Assembly (NCBI GenBank): GCA_030950085.1
Contig: JAUZRW010000134.1
Span: forward strand, 1 to 64,000
Length of the DNA stretch: 64,000 nt
From: Anaerolineae bacterium
GTDB taxonomy: Bacteria > Chloroflexota > Anaerolineae > Aggregatilineales > Phototrophicaceae
Reading direction: 5' to 3'
Shown here: piece by piece, positions 10,517 to 19,248 of the stretch
Layout: each line of letters opens with the position of its first letter
Position numbering within the stretch: the first letter of the stretch is position 1
Notes under the pieces: generated by a model
The model's database searches: none
What the model saw: the letters and a program-made list of their open reading frames with translations, nothing else
Told to the model about the DNA's origin: nothing
Position numbers and translations under genes: made by a program

Positions 10517-10560
10517 AAAGCGCAACACAGAGAGACGGAGCATCAGAGGTATAGAGGATT
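10516..10560 (+). repeat. Fragment of a dispersed intergenic repeat
   Basis: Immediately after the YyaL-family stop, the sequence matches the start of the repeat at 61661-61787: GCGYAACACAGAGARACGGAG, then a CAGAG-rich run. It points opposite to the fuller copy at 10641-10764, so the gap holds two pieces in inverted arrangement. Confidence 0.6.
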
Positions 10561-10640
10561 TGCGGCAAAACTTGATAAAACTGTGATACTCTTAGACGAA
10601 TCATGCACTTATCTCAATGTATTTTCACCATATTGACATA

Positions 10641-10764
10641 TGTAGAATCTGGAAAAAACTTAGAAAAACGATGAACCACCAAAACGCCAAAGCGCCAAGA
10701 TTTCTATTCAAAACCTTTCTTTGCGCCTTTCACCCTTTGCATCTTTGCGTTACGCATTTTCTAA
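10641..10764 (-). repeat. Dispersed intergenic repeat (CGCCAAAG-type), copy 1
   Basis: GTAGAATCTGG, an A-rich CTTAGAAAAA block, ATGAAC and GCCAAARCGCC-like runs end in TTGCGTTACGCATTTTCTAA. The reverse complement of 61661-61787 has the same blocks in the same order. It looks like an untranslated, low-complexity interspersed repeat. It occupies most of the 283-bp gap before the exonuclease gene. Confidence 0.65.
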
Positions 10765-10799
10765 GCACTTATCGAACTTTACAATAGAAACGGAATTGA

Positions 10800-11384
10800 A
10801 TGGCAATTCGTAAAGATAAAATCGTGGTCGTTGATTTAGAAATGACCTGCTGGGAAGGCTTTGATGCCCCTTCAGGACAAGAAAATGAAATCATCGAAAT
10901 TGGGATTTGTTTACTTGACCCCAAAGCCGATGTTATTGAAGTCACTGATAAACGCAGTATCATGGTCAAGCCAACTCGTTCGGTTATCAGCCCATTTTGT
11001 ACCAATCTGACCACTATCACGCCCGAAATGGTTGCAGAGCGCGGTATCGACTTCTCGACTGCTTGTCATATTCTGGAAACCGAATACGATACACGCAATC
11101 GGCTTTGGGCAAGTTGGGGTGCATTTGACCGTCAATTCTTCTGGAAGCAAAGTAAGGCACGCAAAGTCCGTTATCCATTTAGCAAAAAACACAGCAACCT
11201 CAAGCGTGTTTTTCAAGACGCATTTGGGCAACGGATGGGATTGATGCGAGCGTTAAGTGCGGTAGATATCGCGCCTCAAGGCACCATGCACCGCGGCGAT
11301 GATGATGCGTATAACACAGCGTTACTGCTCAAACATCTCATTGAAAATTATGGTATCAATATCATGAAACGTTACGGATTTTAG
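10800..11384 (+). CDS. DEDDh-type 3'-5' exonuclease (KapD/ERI-like)
   Basis: This 194-residue protein is one exonuclease domain. ExoI is 'VVVDLEMTCWEG' with Asp12 and Glu14 as metal ligands. ExoIII is 'HRGDDDAYNTALLLKHL' with the His and Asp of the DEDDh class. The acidic ExoII residue falls near 'ASWGAFDRQF'. Relatives act on RNA or DNA 3' ends, and the KapD name comes from a sporulation context that does not apply here. A shortened and broken second copy follows 3 bp after the stop. No strong ribosome-binding site is visible before the ATG. Confidence 0.85.
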   Translation: MAIRKDKIVVVDLEMTCWEGFDAPSGQENEIIEIGICLLDPKADVIEVTDKRSIMVKPTRSVISPFCTNLTTITPEMVAERGIDFSTACHILETEYDTRNRLWASWGAFDRQFFWKQSKARKVRYPFSKKHSNLKRVFQDAFGQRMGLMRALSAVDIAPQGTMHRGDDDAYNTALLLKHLIENYGINIMKRYGF

Positions 11385-11387
11385 CTT

Positions 11388-11577
11388 ATGGCAATTGAAC
11401 AAGATACAGTCGTCATCATAGATGTCGAATCGACGTGTTGGGAAACCAAGCAAGAAGCACGACAACAAACTAGAAGGCACACATCATCGCGGCGATGATG
11501 ATGCGTGGAATATTGCACAGATTCTGGCACACTTGCTTGATGAACATGGACAAGAATTTTTAGAGACTTTTTGGTGA
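11388..11577 (+). pseudogene. Decayed tandem copy of the DEDDh exonuclease
   Basis: From ATG 11388 the frame reads 'MAIEQDTVVIIDVESTCWET', the ExoI motif of a second exonuclease. After about 28 codons it jumps to the C-terminal ExoIII region in another frame: 'EGTHHRGDDDAWNIAQILA', ending '...FLETFW' at TGA 11575-11577. Around 120 middle codons are missing and the join is out of frame. What remains cannot be an active nuclease. It is not identical to the upstream gene, so the duplication is old or the two copies diverged before the deletion. Confidence 0.8.
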
Positions 11578-11583
11578 TGACCC

Positions 11584-11904
11584 ATGCCCTATTTTCGCCT
11601 CAATGAAGAATGGGAAATGCCTGTCAAAACGGTGCATCATTTTCGCTTGCACGCCAGCGAAGGTTTTTTCCGCGATACACTTAATCTGTACGTCGATGAT
11701 GAAATTGTCGCTACCGGCTCGATTACCATGTTTCAACTTAAAGGTCGGGCAAGTTTTTTAGTTGATGGTCGCTTATTTGAGCTACGCTGGATTTGGAGTA
11801 TGTGGACAGGCAATCCCCTCTCAATCGTCATTATGCGCCACGACAAGATGATGGCGATGTATGGTTGTGAAGAAGCTGCAAAAGAAGAAAACTTTAGAGG
11901 CTAA
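11584..11904 (+). CDS. Hypothetical protein, 106 aa
   Basis: Not recognised. It is a compact protein with no signal peptide, beginning 'MPYFRLNEEWEMPVKTVHHF'. The sequence alternates hydrophobic and charged residues, which suggests a small beta-sheet domain: 'DTLNLYVDDEIVATGSI' and 'ASFLVDGRLFELRW'. It starts 7 bp after the exonuclease remnant and is followed 3 bp later by another unknown gene, so the two are probably co-transcribed. Confidence 0.65.
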   Translation: MPYFRLNEEWEMPVKTVHHFRLHASEGFFRDTLNLYVDDEIVATGSITMFQLKGRASFLVDGRLFELRWIWSMWTGNPLSIVIMRHDKMMAMYGCEEAAKEENFRG

Positions 11905-11906
11905 CA

Positions 11907-12395
11907 ATGGATAAGCATCCCTTTGAAGAACGGCAATCGTCGCAAGATTATTTTCGTACCATTATGCACACTGTCATCGGGCAAGCATTCACGGCTGCCG
12001 ATTATCAACTTCTACATGAACCGATGAAATGGCTAGGTGGACGTTTTCGCTATGCCAAATCGCTTGAAAATGAACTGACTGCTTATGTCGAATTTCAGGT
12101 ATTGGTCTACAACGATACCGCATACACAGGCAAACAAGCGTCGCGCTTTACAGTAAATCTATATCGCAGTGATAAAGTGGGTGGCAAGCCGAGTCAACAT
12201 CCGCAATACATCCACCGTAGCCTGAGTCAACTGGTCGTGACTGATTTTGGGGTGACAATTCTGCCTGATGCGGATTATTGGTGGCAATTCAATGATACCG
12301 ATTCGCTTGGCAAAGCACTCGCAGAAGCCGGACATCTCATTATTGGCTATGCCATTCCTTATCTTTCGGGAGACTTAGACCCTGACGATGACTAG
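11907..12395 (+). CDS. Hypothetical protein, 162 aa
   Basis: Not recognised. It is a soluble, slightly acidic protein with no signal peptide, ending in an Asp-rich tail ('SGDLDPDDD'). It starts 3 bp after the preceding unknown gene, which implies an operon. The AACAATG context gives only a weak ribosome-binding site, so translational coupling is plausible. Confidence 0.65.
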   Translation: MDKHPFEERQSSQDYFRTIMHTVIGQAFTAADYQLLHEPMKWLGGRFRYAKSLENELTAYVEFQVLVYNDTAYTGKQASRFTVNLYRSDKVGGKPSQHPQYIHRSLSQLVVTDFGVTILPDADYWWQFNDTDSLGKALAEAGHLIIGYAIPYLSGDLDPDDD

Positions 12396-12488
12396 GCGTT
12401 GGTATAGCGTTAGGTGACAAGCATTGACAGTCCGTTACATCGTGCTTAATAATTGCCTATAATTGCTCATTGGAAACGAACGGTTGTT

Positions 12489-14993
12489 ATGCGAAAAAGT
12501 AATCCACTCTATTTACTGCTGCTATTTCTGGCAGCTTGTAACATGCAAACACAACAACTCCCAACGCCTGATGATGCAGGGGATATCTACGTCACGGCAA
12601 CGCCTGTCTTACCCACACCGGATGCAGAGGGAGTCGTCTGGATTACGGCAACACCGAATACTGTCAATGTTGCTTCGGGCAATACGGCTGTTGCGCCCCC
12701 GACATTACCGCCGACAGCCACTATTCCACCTACGCCTATCCCCAACCCACGAGAATTGCTCAATGAAGCGGATAGGATTCTGAGAAATGGTTATCTGGAA
12801 GAGGCAGTCGGGGCATATAAAGCTGTTTTGGGACAAGCCAATCTGGACGCAACTTTGCGTGGAGAAGCCGCTTTCAAATTGAGCCAAGCCGCTATTCGGG
12901 AAGGCTTATTCAGCGACGCATTAGCCGCATTAACCGTTCTCATTGATACTCTGCCGACTGACCCTCGTGTGCCACAAGCCTATTTTCTACGTGGCGATGC
13001 CTATCTTGGCTTGAGCAATTGGGATAGTGCGATTGTCGATTTTCAGCAGTATCTCGCCTTACGTCCCAACTTAATAGATAGTTACGCATGGGAACGCATT
13101 GCCGATGCACAATTTGCACTCGGTCAAACTGATAATGCACTCGCTGCATATAATCAGGCATTAACCGCGAATCGTTCGCTAGTCCCTCAATTGATTTTAC
13201 GAGAGAAAGTTGCCCAAATTTATAACAGTGTTGGACAAGTGGACGCGGCAGTCGCCCAATATGATGCTATTCTGAATGTCGCCCGTAATGCCCCTTATCG
13301 GGCATCTATAGATTTAGATGCAGCACAAACCTTGTTAGCAGCAAATCGTATTGAAGAGGCTCTCGCACGGGCGCAGCGTGTCTTTGATGCCTATACCGAA
13401 ACACCCTCAGCACATGCCGCCATGCAAATCTTGCTTGAAAATGGCATCGACTTAGACACTTATCAACGCGCTATTGTCAACTACAACTACGGCGATTATG
13501 CCGCGGCGGTGGATGCCTTCAATGAATATACCTCAAGCCACACACTGGATATTATTCCGGCTAATCTCTACTTGCTCTTAGGACGTGCCTATCGTGAACT
13601 CGGCAATCCACAAGCAGCACTGGTTTCTTTCCGTACTTTAGTCGAGCAGAAACCCGGCGACCCCTTATTCGGCGAAGCACTACTCGAACAAGGACGAACT
13701 TACTTCCTCAGTGGGCAATTCAACGAAGCAATTAGCACCTACTTGAGTGTTGCCACAAGTTATAATAATTTGCCAACTGTTGCTTCAGAAGCAATGTGGC
13801 GAGCGGGTTATCTCTATGGCACACAAATCGGTGATTTCACGACATCACGGGAAACATTTACACAACTAGCGAGTCTCTACCCCAATAGCGAATGGGCGTT
13901 AAGCGGTTTACAAATTGCGGCATCCACAGCGATTGCTAACGGTGAAACAGCGATTGCCGAAAATCTCTATGGACGAATTGCCGCTATCGCCACCGGAGAA
14001 GACCAAGCCGCCGCTTATTATTGGGTCGGACGATTAGCCCGTCAGCGTGGGGACATTACAACCTCTCAACAAGCCTTTCAACTCGCACAACAAGCCGCAC
14101 CCGATAGTTTCTTCGCTGTGCGTGCCAATGATATTGTGCAAGAGCGCGAGGCATTTGACCCTCCGGCACAACTTCGCTTTGAATTCGATATTCAAGCTGA
14201 CCGTTTGCAAGCCGAAAATTGGTTGCGCCAAACATTTGCGATTACACAACAAGGTGATTTATATGTCCTATCGCCAGAATTGCAAAATGACCCTCGTATG
14301 ATTCGTGGTCAAGAATTATGGGCAGTTGCCGCTTATGATGAAGCAATAGAAGAATTTGATAATTTGCTGGATGAGAGCCGTACAAATAGAACAGTGCTGC
14401 GAACCTATCAACTGGCACATTACTTTCAGGAAATTGGCGCATATTTGCCGTCGATTGTTGCCGCCGCCGACATTATCATCGCTGCCAATGTACCCACATT
14501 AGATGCTCCAGCTTACATCGCACGAATGCGCTATCCAGCTTATTTTCATGAACTGGTACAAGAACAAGCGACAAATTATGGCTATGACCCCCTACTGCAA
14601 CTCGCCCTTATCCGTCAAGAGAGTCTCTTCAATGCCAATGCTATCAGTAGCGCCAATGCCAAAGGTTTAGCACAAGTCATTCCGAGTACGGCGGTCTACA
14701 TTGCTGAACGCCTTAGCTGGGCAAACTTTGAAGATAGAGATTTATTCCGTCCCTATGTGGCAATTGCTTTTGGCGCATATTATCTCGATGAACAGTTACG
14801 CATCTTCAATGGCAATAAAGCAGCCGCCTTAGCCGCTTACAATGCAGGTCCGGGGTATACACAAGATTGGGTACGTTTATCGGGTGGGGATGTCGATGCC
14901 CTCGTCGCAACGATTACATTTGACGAAACACGGCGTTATGTTCAGCGCATTTATAGCCATTACACTATTTATCGAGCATTATACGCAGGGTAA
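12489..14993 (+). CDS. Lipoprotein TPR / Slt-type lytic transglycosylase
   Basis: This protein of about 834 residues has a lipoprotein signal peptide with lipobox 'LFLAAC'. I chose ATG 12489 because the upstream frame has no signal character. A T/P-rich linker follows, then many TPR-like helices up to about residue 680. The C-terminal SLT domain has 'LIRQESLFNANAISSANAKG' with the catalytic Glu, 'LAQVIPSTAVYIAE' and 'AAYNAGPGYTQDW'. It should cleave peptidoglycan glycan strands outside the cytoplasmic membrane. A hairpin terminator lies just after the stop, and the next gene converges on it. Confidence 0.92.
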   Translation: MRKSNPLYLLLLFLAACNMQTQQLPTPDDAGDIYVTATPVLPTPDAEGVVWITATPNTVNVASGNTAVAPPTLPPTATIPPTPIPNPRELLNEADRILRNGYLEEAVGAYKAVLGQANLDATLRGEAAFKLSQAAIREGLFSDALAALTVLIDTLPTDPRVPQAYFLRGDAYLGLSNWDSAIVDFQQYLALRPNLIDSYAWERIADAQFALGQTDNALAAYNQALTANRSLVPQLILREKVAQIYNSVGQVDAAVAQYDAILNVARNAPYRASIDLDAAQTLLAANRIEEALARAQRVFDAYTETPSAHAAMQILLENGIDLDTYQRAIVNYNYGDYAAAVDAFNEYTSSHTLDIIPANLYLLLGRAYRELGNPQAALVSFRTLVEQKPGDPLFGEALLEQGRTYFLSGQFNEAISTYLSVATSYNNLPTVASEAMWRAGYLYGTQIGDFTTSRETFTQLASLYPNSEWALSGLQIAASTAIANGETAIAENLYGRIAAIATGEDQAAAYYWVGRLARQRGDITTSQQAFQLAQQAAPDSFFAVRANDIVQEREAFDPPAQLRFEFDIQADRLQAENWLRQTFAITQQGDLYVLSPELQNDPRMIRGQELWAVAAYDEAIEEFDNLLDESRTNRTVLRTYQLAHYFQEIGAYLPSIVAAADIIIAANVPTLDAPAYIARMRYPAYFHELVQEQATNYGYDPLLQLALIRQESLFNANAISSANAKGLAQVIPSTAVYIAERLSWANFEDRDLFRPYVAIAFGAYYLDEQLRIFNGNKAAALAAYNAGPGYTQDWVRLSGGDVDALVATITFDETRRYVQRIYSHYTIYRALYAG

Positions 14994-15003
14994 AACCTCA
15001 AAA

Positions 15004-15025
15004 GGCGCAGTCACTTGTCTGCGCC
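15004..15025 (+). terminator. Hairpin after the lytic transglycosylase gene
   Basis: GGCGCAG (15004-15010) pairs with CTGCGCC (15019-15025) across an 8-nt loop. There is an A-run before the stem but only a weak T-tract after it. It lies between converging genes and may serve the minus-strand regulator too. Confidence 0.6.
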
Positions 15026-15049
15026 CTCTAAGATTTGTGCAAAAAAGTT

Positions 15050-15430
15050 CTAAGCCTCTGTAGCCTGTGCGAGAATCGTCCGCACTTTGGTGACAAGGTC
15101 GTGATGAAGAATCGGCTTCGGCAAATAATCGTTTGCACCCGCTTCCATACCACGCATCACACTATCTGCATCGCCACGCGCCGATAAAATCAGCACCGGA
15201 ATACTGCTTGTGTCTGCCCGCCTGCGAATAATGCCACACAATTCAATGCCATCTGTACCCGGCATCATCACATCCAAAATAATCAAATCCGGTGTACTCT
15301 GGTCGAGTGTCGCCAGCGCCGCATCCGCATCTTTTGCCTTTAACACATTGAAACCGCCGCGCTCTAGCATGATGCCTATTAAGGTCAGCGCACCAATTTC
15401 ATCATCAACAACTAACACATTTTTTTTCAT
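15050..15430 (-). CDS. Single-domain response regulator (CheY-like receiver)
   Basis: This 126-residue protein is only a receiver domain. It has the acidic pair in 'VLVVDDEIGAL', the phospho-acceptor Asp in 'LIILDVMMPGTDG', the switch Thr/Ser near 'VLILSARGD', and the conserved Lys in 'YLPKPI'. There is no output domain and no kinase gene beside it, so its partner is elsewhere. ATG 15430 follows an AGGA-like site. Confidence 0.93.
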   Translation of the reverse strand: MKKNVLVVDDEIGALTLIGIMLERGGFNVLKAKDADAALATLDQSTPDLIILDVMMPGTDGIELCGIIRRRADTSSIPVLILSARGDADSVMRGMEAGANDYLPKPILHHDLVTKVRTILAQATEA

Positions 15431-15645
15431 TAGAAATCCTCAAATTTTGGGTTTTGGATGCCGTATTACTCAATCAAACTGCTAATGGTAAACCCAGCCT
15501 CTATCAATATATATGATAAATGTCAATGAATAGATAAAGCATTAAGATACAATCCCTATCATCAACACAACTAACTCTAGTGTACCATTAGAACAGCGAT
15601 TTACCAAAAAGAATTTCTCAATAATTATAATTCTTGCTTCCACCA

Positions 15646-15664
15646 CCCCCTAATGATTGGGGGG
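15646..15664. promoter_or_regulatory. GC-rich inverted repeat in a 345-bp intergenic region
   Basis: CCCCCTAATGATTGGGGGG is a near-perfect palindrome around one central G. It lies in an AT-rich gap between divergently transcribed genes, about 110 bp before the ABC ATPase gene. It could be an operator. No T-tract follows it, so it is not a typical terminator. Nothing else is evident in 15431-15775. Confidence 0.35.
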
Positions 15665-15775
15665 ATTCTAAACGACGTTTATTGATAGAATAATCCAGTA
15701 TAACCCTACTACAATTCATTATACTCTAACAATAACCCATTGTGACAACGAATCTAAGTTTACGAAAGATAAACG

Positions 15776-16696
15776 ATGAAAAAGCATACTCACCCTATCG
15801 TGGTAGAAAACATCTCGAAATGGTATGGCGACTTCCAAGCCATCAAAGATTTATCATTTCATGTGCAAGCTGGGGAAATTTTCGCCCTGCTGGGTCCAAA
15901 TGGCGCTGGCAAAAGTACCACTATCCGTATGATTCTCGATATCATCAATATTGATGCTGGTTCGATTCAAGTTTTAGGTGGCAAAGTCGATGATAGCATC
16001 AAAAACCGCATTGGCTATTTACCAGAAGAGCGCGGTCTCTATAAGAGCGTTCATGTCCTAGACATGATGATGTATCTCGGACAACTCAAAGGCTTATCAC
16101 GCCATGATGCCAAGCAACGTGCCATGGCATTGCTAGAAAAACTCGAACTCGCCTCTCATGCCAAAAATAAAGTTGAAGAACTAAGTAAAGGGATGCAGCA
16201 AAAAGTTCAATTTGCAGTAACCGTACAACATCAGCCCGATATTATTATCGTTGATGAACCCTTTAGTGGGCTAGACCCCGTGAATCGGATTGTGATTAAA
16301 AACTTACTCCAAGATTTTCGGGAACAAGGCGGCGCTATCATCATGAGTACCCATCAGATGAATCAAATCGAAGAAATGGCTGATCGTATGCTAATGATTA
16401 ATCGTGGCGAGCAAAAATTATACGGGCGTGTCGATGACATCCGCCAAGAATACGCTCTTCATGCCATTATCGTTGAAGGTCAGGGGCAATGGGATTCCTT
16501 ACCCGGTGTAACCAAAGTAGAAGCCCGTAATGGTCGCGGCTCAATGTTGCTTCACCTTGCCGAAGATGCCAGTAGTGACACAGTTTTGGCAGCCATCGCC
16601 CAATCCGATGCCTACAGTATAGAACGATTTGAACATGCTGTCCCTAGTCTCGATGAAATTTTCATCCGTGTAGCAGGAGAAAACCCCGATGCGTAA
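15776..16696 (+). CDS. ABC transporter ATP-binding protein (NatA-like)
   Basis: This 306-residue ATPase has Walker A 'GPNGAGKSTT', signature 'LSKGMQQKVQ', Walker B 'IIIVDEPFSGLDP' and the H-loop in 'IIMSTHQMNQ'. A C-terminal extension of about 80 residues after the ATPase core is typical of NatA-type subunits. It overlaps the permease gene by 8 bp and forms a three-gene operon with two NatB-like permeases. The transported substrate (Na+ or drug) cannot be told from sequence. Confidence 0.93.
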   Translation: MKKHTHPIVVENISKWYGDFQAIKDLSFHVQAGEIFALLGPNGAGKSTTIRMILDIINIDAGSIQVLGGKVDDSIKNRIGYLPEERGLYKSVHVLDMMMYLGQLKGLSRHDAKQRAMALLEKLELASHAKNKVEELSKGMQQKVQFAVTVQHQPDIIIVDEPFSGLDPVNRIVIKNLLQDFREQGGAIIMSTHQMNQIEEMADRMLMINRGEQKLYGRVDDIRQEYALHAIIVEGQGQWDSLPGVTKVEARNGRGSMLLHLAEDASSDTVLAAIAQSDAYSIERFEHAVPSLDEIFIRVAGENPDA

Positions 16697-17930
16697 TATT
16701 CGCTTGGTTGCACGACAAGAATTTTTGAAAAATGTACGGAAAAAGTCATTCTTATTTGCAGTATTTGGAATGCCCCTCATCATTCTTGGAATCATGGTGA
16801 TTGCCATTGCCGCGCAAGTATTGGCATTTGGTGAAGGGCTTGAGGTTAATACACTCGGTTTTGTTGATGATGCCGATATCATTGTTGAATCTGTCGCTGT
16901 GCCATCACAATGGATATCTTATTCTGATAAAGACACAGCACGGGCAGCACTTGATAATGGCGAAATTGATGCTTATTTCGTCATAACAGGCGGCTACAGA
17001 CTCACCGGTACAGTCAGTATTTATGCCTACGGTGTGACACCCGATACATTGCAAGATGATATCAACAATTTCCTAATAAACAATCTGACCGCAGAGATTG
17101 AAACTGATGCGCCACCGGAACGCCTTCATGACCCTGTTACTTTCCGTCTATTTCTCGAAAATACAGGTCGTGAACTGAGTCGCGCCGGAATAATAGGCTT
17201 GTTTGTTATACCCATAATATTTGCTGTCGTGCTTCTGATGGGCTTGCAATTTTCTGCCATGTACTTGATGAGTGGTGTCACAGAAGAAAAAACCAATCAT
17301 ATCATGGAGATTCTAATCACCAGTATTACCCCCTCCCAATTGCTCACAGGGAAGTTACTCGGTTTAGGTTTGTTAGGACTGATGCAGGTTCTTATCTGGT
17401 TACTTATCGGCGCAGTCATCATGGCAGTCGGTGGAAATAATGAATTTCTATCCTCTGTCGATTTTCAACCCGATGTGATTGCTTTGGCACTCCTATACTT
17501 CGTCCTGACTTACTTTATGTATGCCAGCGTACTCGCAGGAGTCGGCGCAGTTGTCGGTAGCGAACAAGAGAGTCGCCAATATGCCAGTTGGTTGATGTTC
17601 CCGATTGCTATGCCGTTCTTTTTCTTCTCACTGCTACTATTCAACCCTGATTCGCCTGTCTTTGTGGCGCTAATGCTGATTCCCTTTACCTCAGCCATGA
17701 CCTTGCTGTTGCGATTGCCCTTTACGAACATCCCGACATGGCAAATTGCTTTGAGTTTGTCCAGTTTAGTCATATCAACGACTTTCATGATGTGGGCATC
17801 TGCTAAAGTGTTCCGATGGGGATTGCTGTTGCAAGGGAATAAAATTAGCTTCCGAACATTGTGGCGCGTCTTACGGGGGTCGCCAGATGCAGGTATCGTT
17901 CCACTACAAAATCAGGAGAAACAGGCATGA
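16689..17930 (+). CDS. ABC-2 type permease (NatB-like), first of two
   Basis: This 413-residue protein has one N-terminal membrane span ('FLFAVFGMPLIILGIMVIAI'), a large extracytoplasmic domain of about 130 residues, and then five or six C-terminal spans. This is the ABC-2/NatB layout. The conserved cytosolic-helix stretch 'EEKTNHIMEILITSITPSQLLTGK' (read in two parts) precedes the membrane block. It overlaps the ATPase gene by 8 bp. Its stop overlaps the next start in ATGA, indicating tight coupling. Confidence 0.9.
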   Translation: MRNIRLVARQEFLKNVRKKSFLFAVFGMPLIILGIMVIAIAAQVLAFGEGLEVNTLGFVDDADIIVESVAVPSQWISYSDKDTARAALDNGEIDAYFVITGGYRLTGTVSIYAYGVTPDTLQDDINNFLINNLTAEIETDAPPERLHDPVTFRLFLENTGRELSRAGIIGLFVIPIIFAVVLLMGLQFSAMYLMSGVTEEKTNHIMEILITSITPSQLLTGKLLGLGLLGLMQVLIWLLIGAVIMAVGGNNEFLSSVDFQPDVIALALLYFVLTYFMYASVLAGVGAVVGSEQESRQYASWLMFPIAMPFFFFSLLLFNPDSPVFVALMLIPFTSAMTLLLRLPFTNIPTWQIALSLSSLVISTTFMMWASAKVFRWGLLLQGNKISFRTLWRVLRGSPDAGIVPLQNQEKQA

Positions 17931-19201
17931 ACAAAGTCTGGCGCGTATTTGCCTATGAATTCAAACGAAATATCAACCGCAAAGGATTTTTATTTGCGAC
18001 ATTGGGCTTACCTCTGATTGCATTTATCATTATGTTTGGCAACCATCTTTATCAGGTTTCGCAATCTGATGAGCCAGACCCTCTAGCAGAATTAGATTTT
18101 GAGGGTATCAATAAAGCAGCCGTAGTCGATCTATCGGGAGTCTTTCCCACGATACCGGAGACGCTGGCAGAGGTGTTAATTCTTTATGCTGATGAAGAAT
18201 CAGCCCGTGATGCACTCAACGCTGATGATGTTGATGTTTTCTATGTGATACAAGCCGATTATCTCGAATCCGGCGAAGTTGTACTCCATCTGCCTAATCT
18301 TGCATTAAGGCTTATCACATCGGGTCCCATTGAGCAACTCTTCTATTCGACTCTTGCCGTAGATTTAGATGCCTTAACGATTCGGCGCTTACGCAATCCC
18401 ATGGTCTTAGAAGAATTCAATCTTGAAGAAGATGCGTCCGAGAGCAATACAGGGACTTCTGAAGGTGTCCAATTCGGTATTGTCTATGCCTTTGCGATAT
18501 TTTTCTTCATTGGCTTAATGATGACCAATACCTATTTGATGCAGAGTGTCATTCAAGAACGCGAAAGCCGCCTGATTGAGATTCTAATTTCAACCATGCA
18601 CCCGACACAATTACTCACTGGGAAAATTCTTGCATTTGGTTTGTTAGGATTAATGCAATTATTGGCGTGGGGCATATCTACGGCATTGATTATCTATACG
18701 GCAAGCCAATTATCAACCTATAGCAGCTTCATATCGGCATTATCACTTGATATAAGCTGGAGCATTATACCAATTATGCTCATCTACTTTGTGCTGATGT
18801 ACATGACATTCGCGGCTATTTTCGGTGGCATTGGTGCGATTTCCGGCTCGGCACAAGAAGGTCAGCAATACATGAGCATTATGGTTATGCCTATCATCTT
18901 TACGACCTATGCCTTCCCCTTGATTCAAGCGAATCCCAACGGGGCATTAGCAGTTGGTCTGAGCATGTTCCCGATTACATCCGGTGTGGCGATGCTCATG
19001 CGAAGCATTATCTCGACTGTCCCTGTATGGCAACTCGCTTTGAGCATGGGCATTATGGTTGTGGCAATGATGGGCGCAATGTGGCTCTCTGGACGCTTAT
19101 TCCGCGTACAAACATTGCTTGCTGGCTCATTTAAGCTGAAAGATATTCCAAAACTGCTATTCCAAGATGTTGTGCCACATCAGGCAAAAGAATCAGCATA
19201 G
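17927..19201 (+). CDS. ABC-2 type permease (NatB-like), second of two
   Basis: This protein of about 424 residues is homologous to the gene before it, including 'ERESRLIEILISTMHPTQLL' and the same order of spans. The pair probably forms a heterodimeric channel with two copies of the ATPase. ATG 17927 is chosen over an upstream frame start because it overlaps the previous stop as ATGA and has AGGAGA upstream. A hairpin follows the stop. Confidence 0.9.
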   Translation: MNKVWRVFAYEFKRNINRKGFLFATLGLPLIAFIIMFGNHLYQVSQSDEPDPLAELDFEGINKAAVVDLSGVFPTIPETLAEVLILYADEESARDALNADDVDVFYVIQADYLESGEVVLHLPNLALRLITSGPIEQLFYSTLAVDLDALTIRRLRNPMVLEEFNLEEDASESNTGTSEGVQFGIVYAFAIFFFIGLMMTNTYLMQSVIQERESRLIEILISTMHPTQLLTGKILAFGLLGLMQLLAWGISTALIIYTASQLSTYSSFISALSLDISWSIIPIMLIYFVLMYMTFAAIFGGIGAISGSAQEGQQYMSIMVMPIIFTTYAFPLIQANPNGALAVGLSMFPITSGVAMLMRSIISTVPVWQLALSMGIMVVAMMGAMWLSGRLFRVQTLLAGSFKLKDIPKLLFQDVVPHQAKESA

Positions 19202-19215
19202 TTGTATCAACTAAT

Positions 19216-19239
19216 GGGGCATGACATCTATCATGTCCC
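19216..19239 (+). terminator. Hairpin between the ABC operon and a converging gene
   Basis: GGGGCATGA (19216-19224) pairs with TCATGTCCC (19231-19239) with one G-T wobble and a 6-nt loop. There is no clear T-tract, so termination is plausible but not certain. Confidence 0.45.
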
Positions 19240-19248
19240 TTCGGGCTA

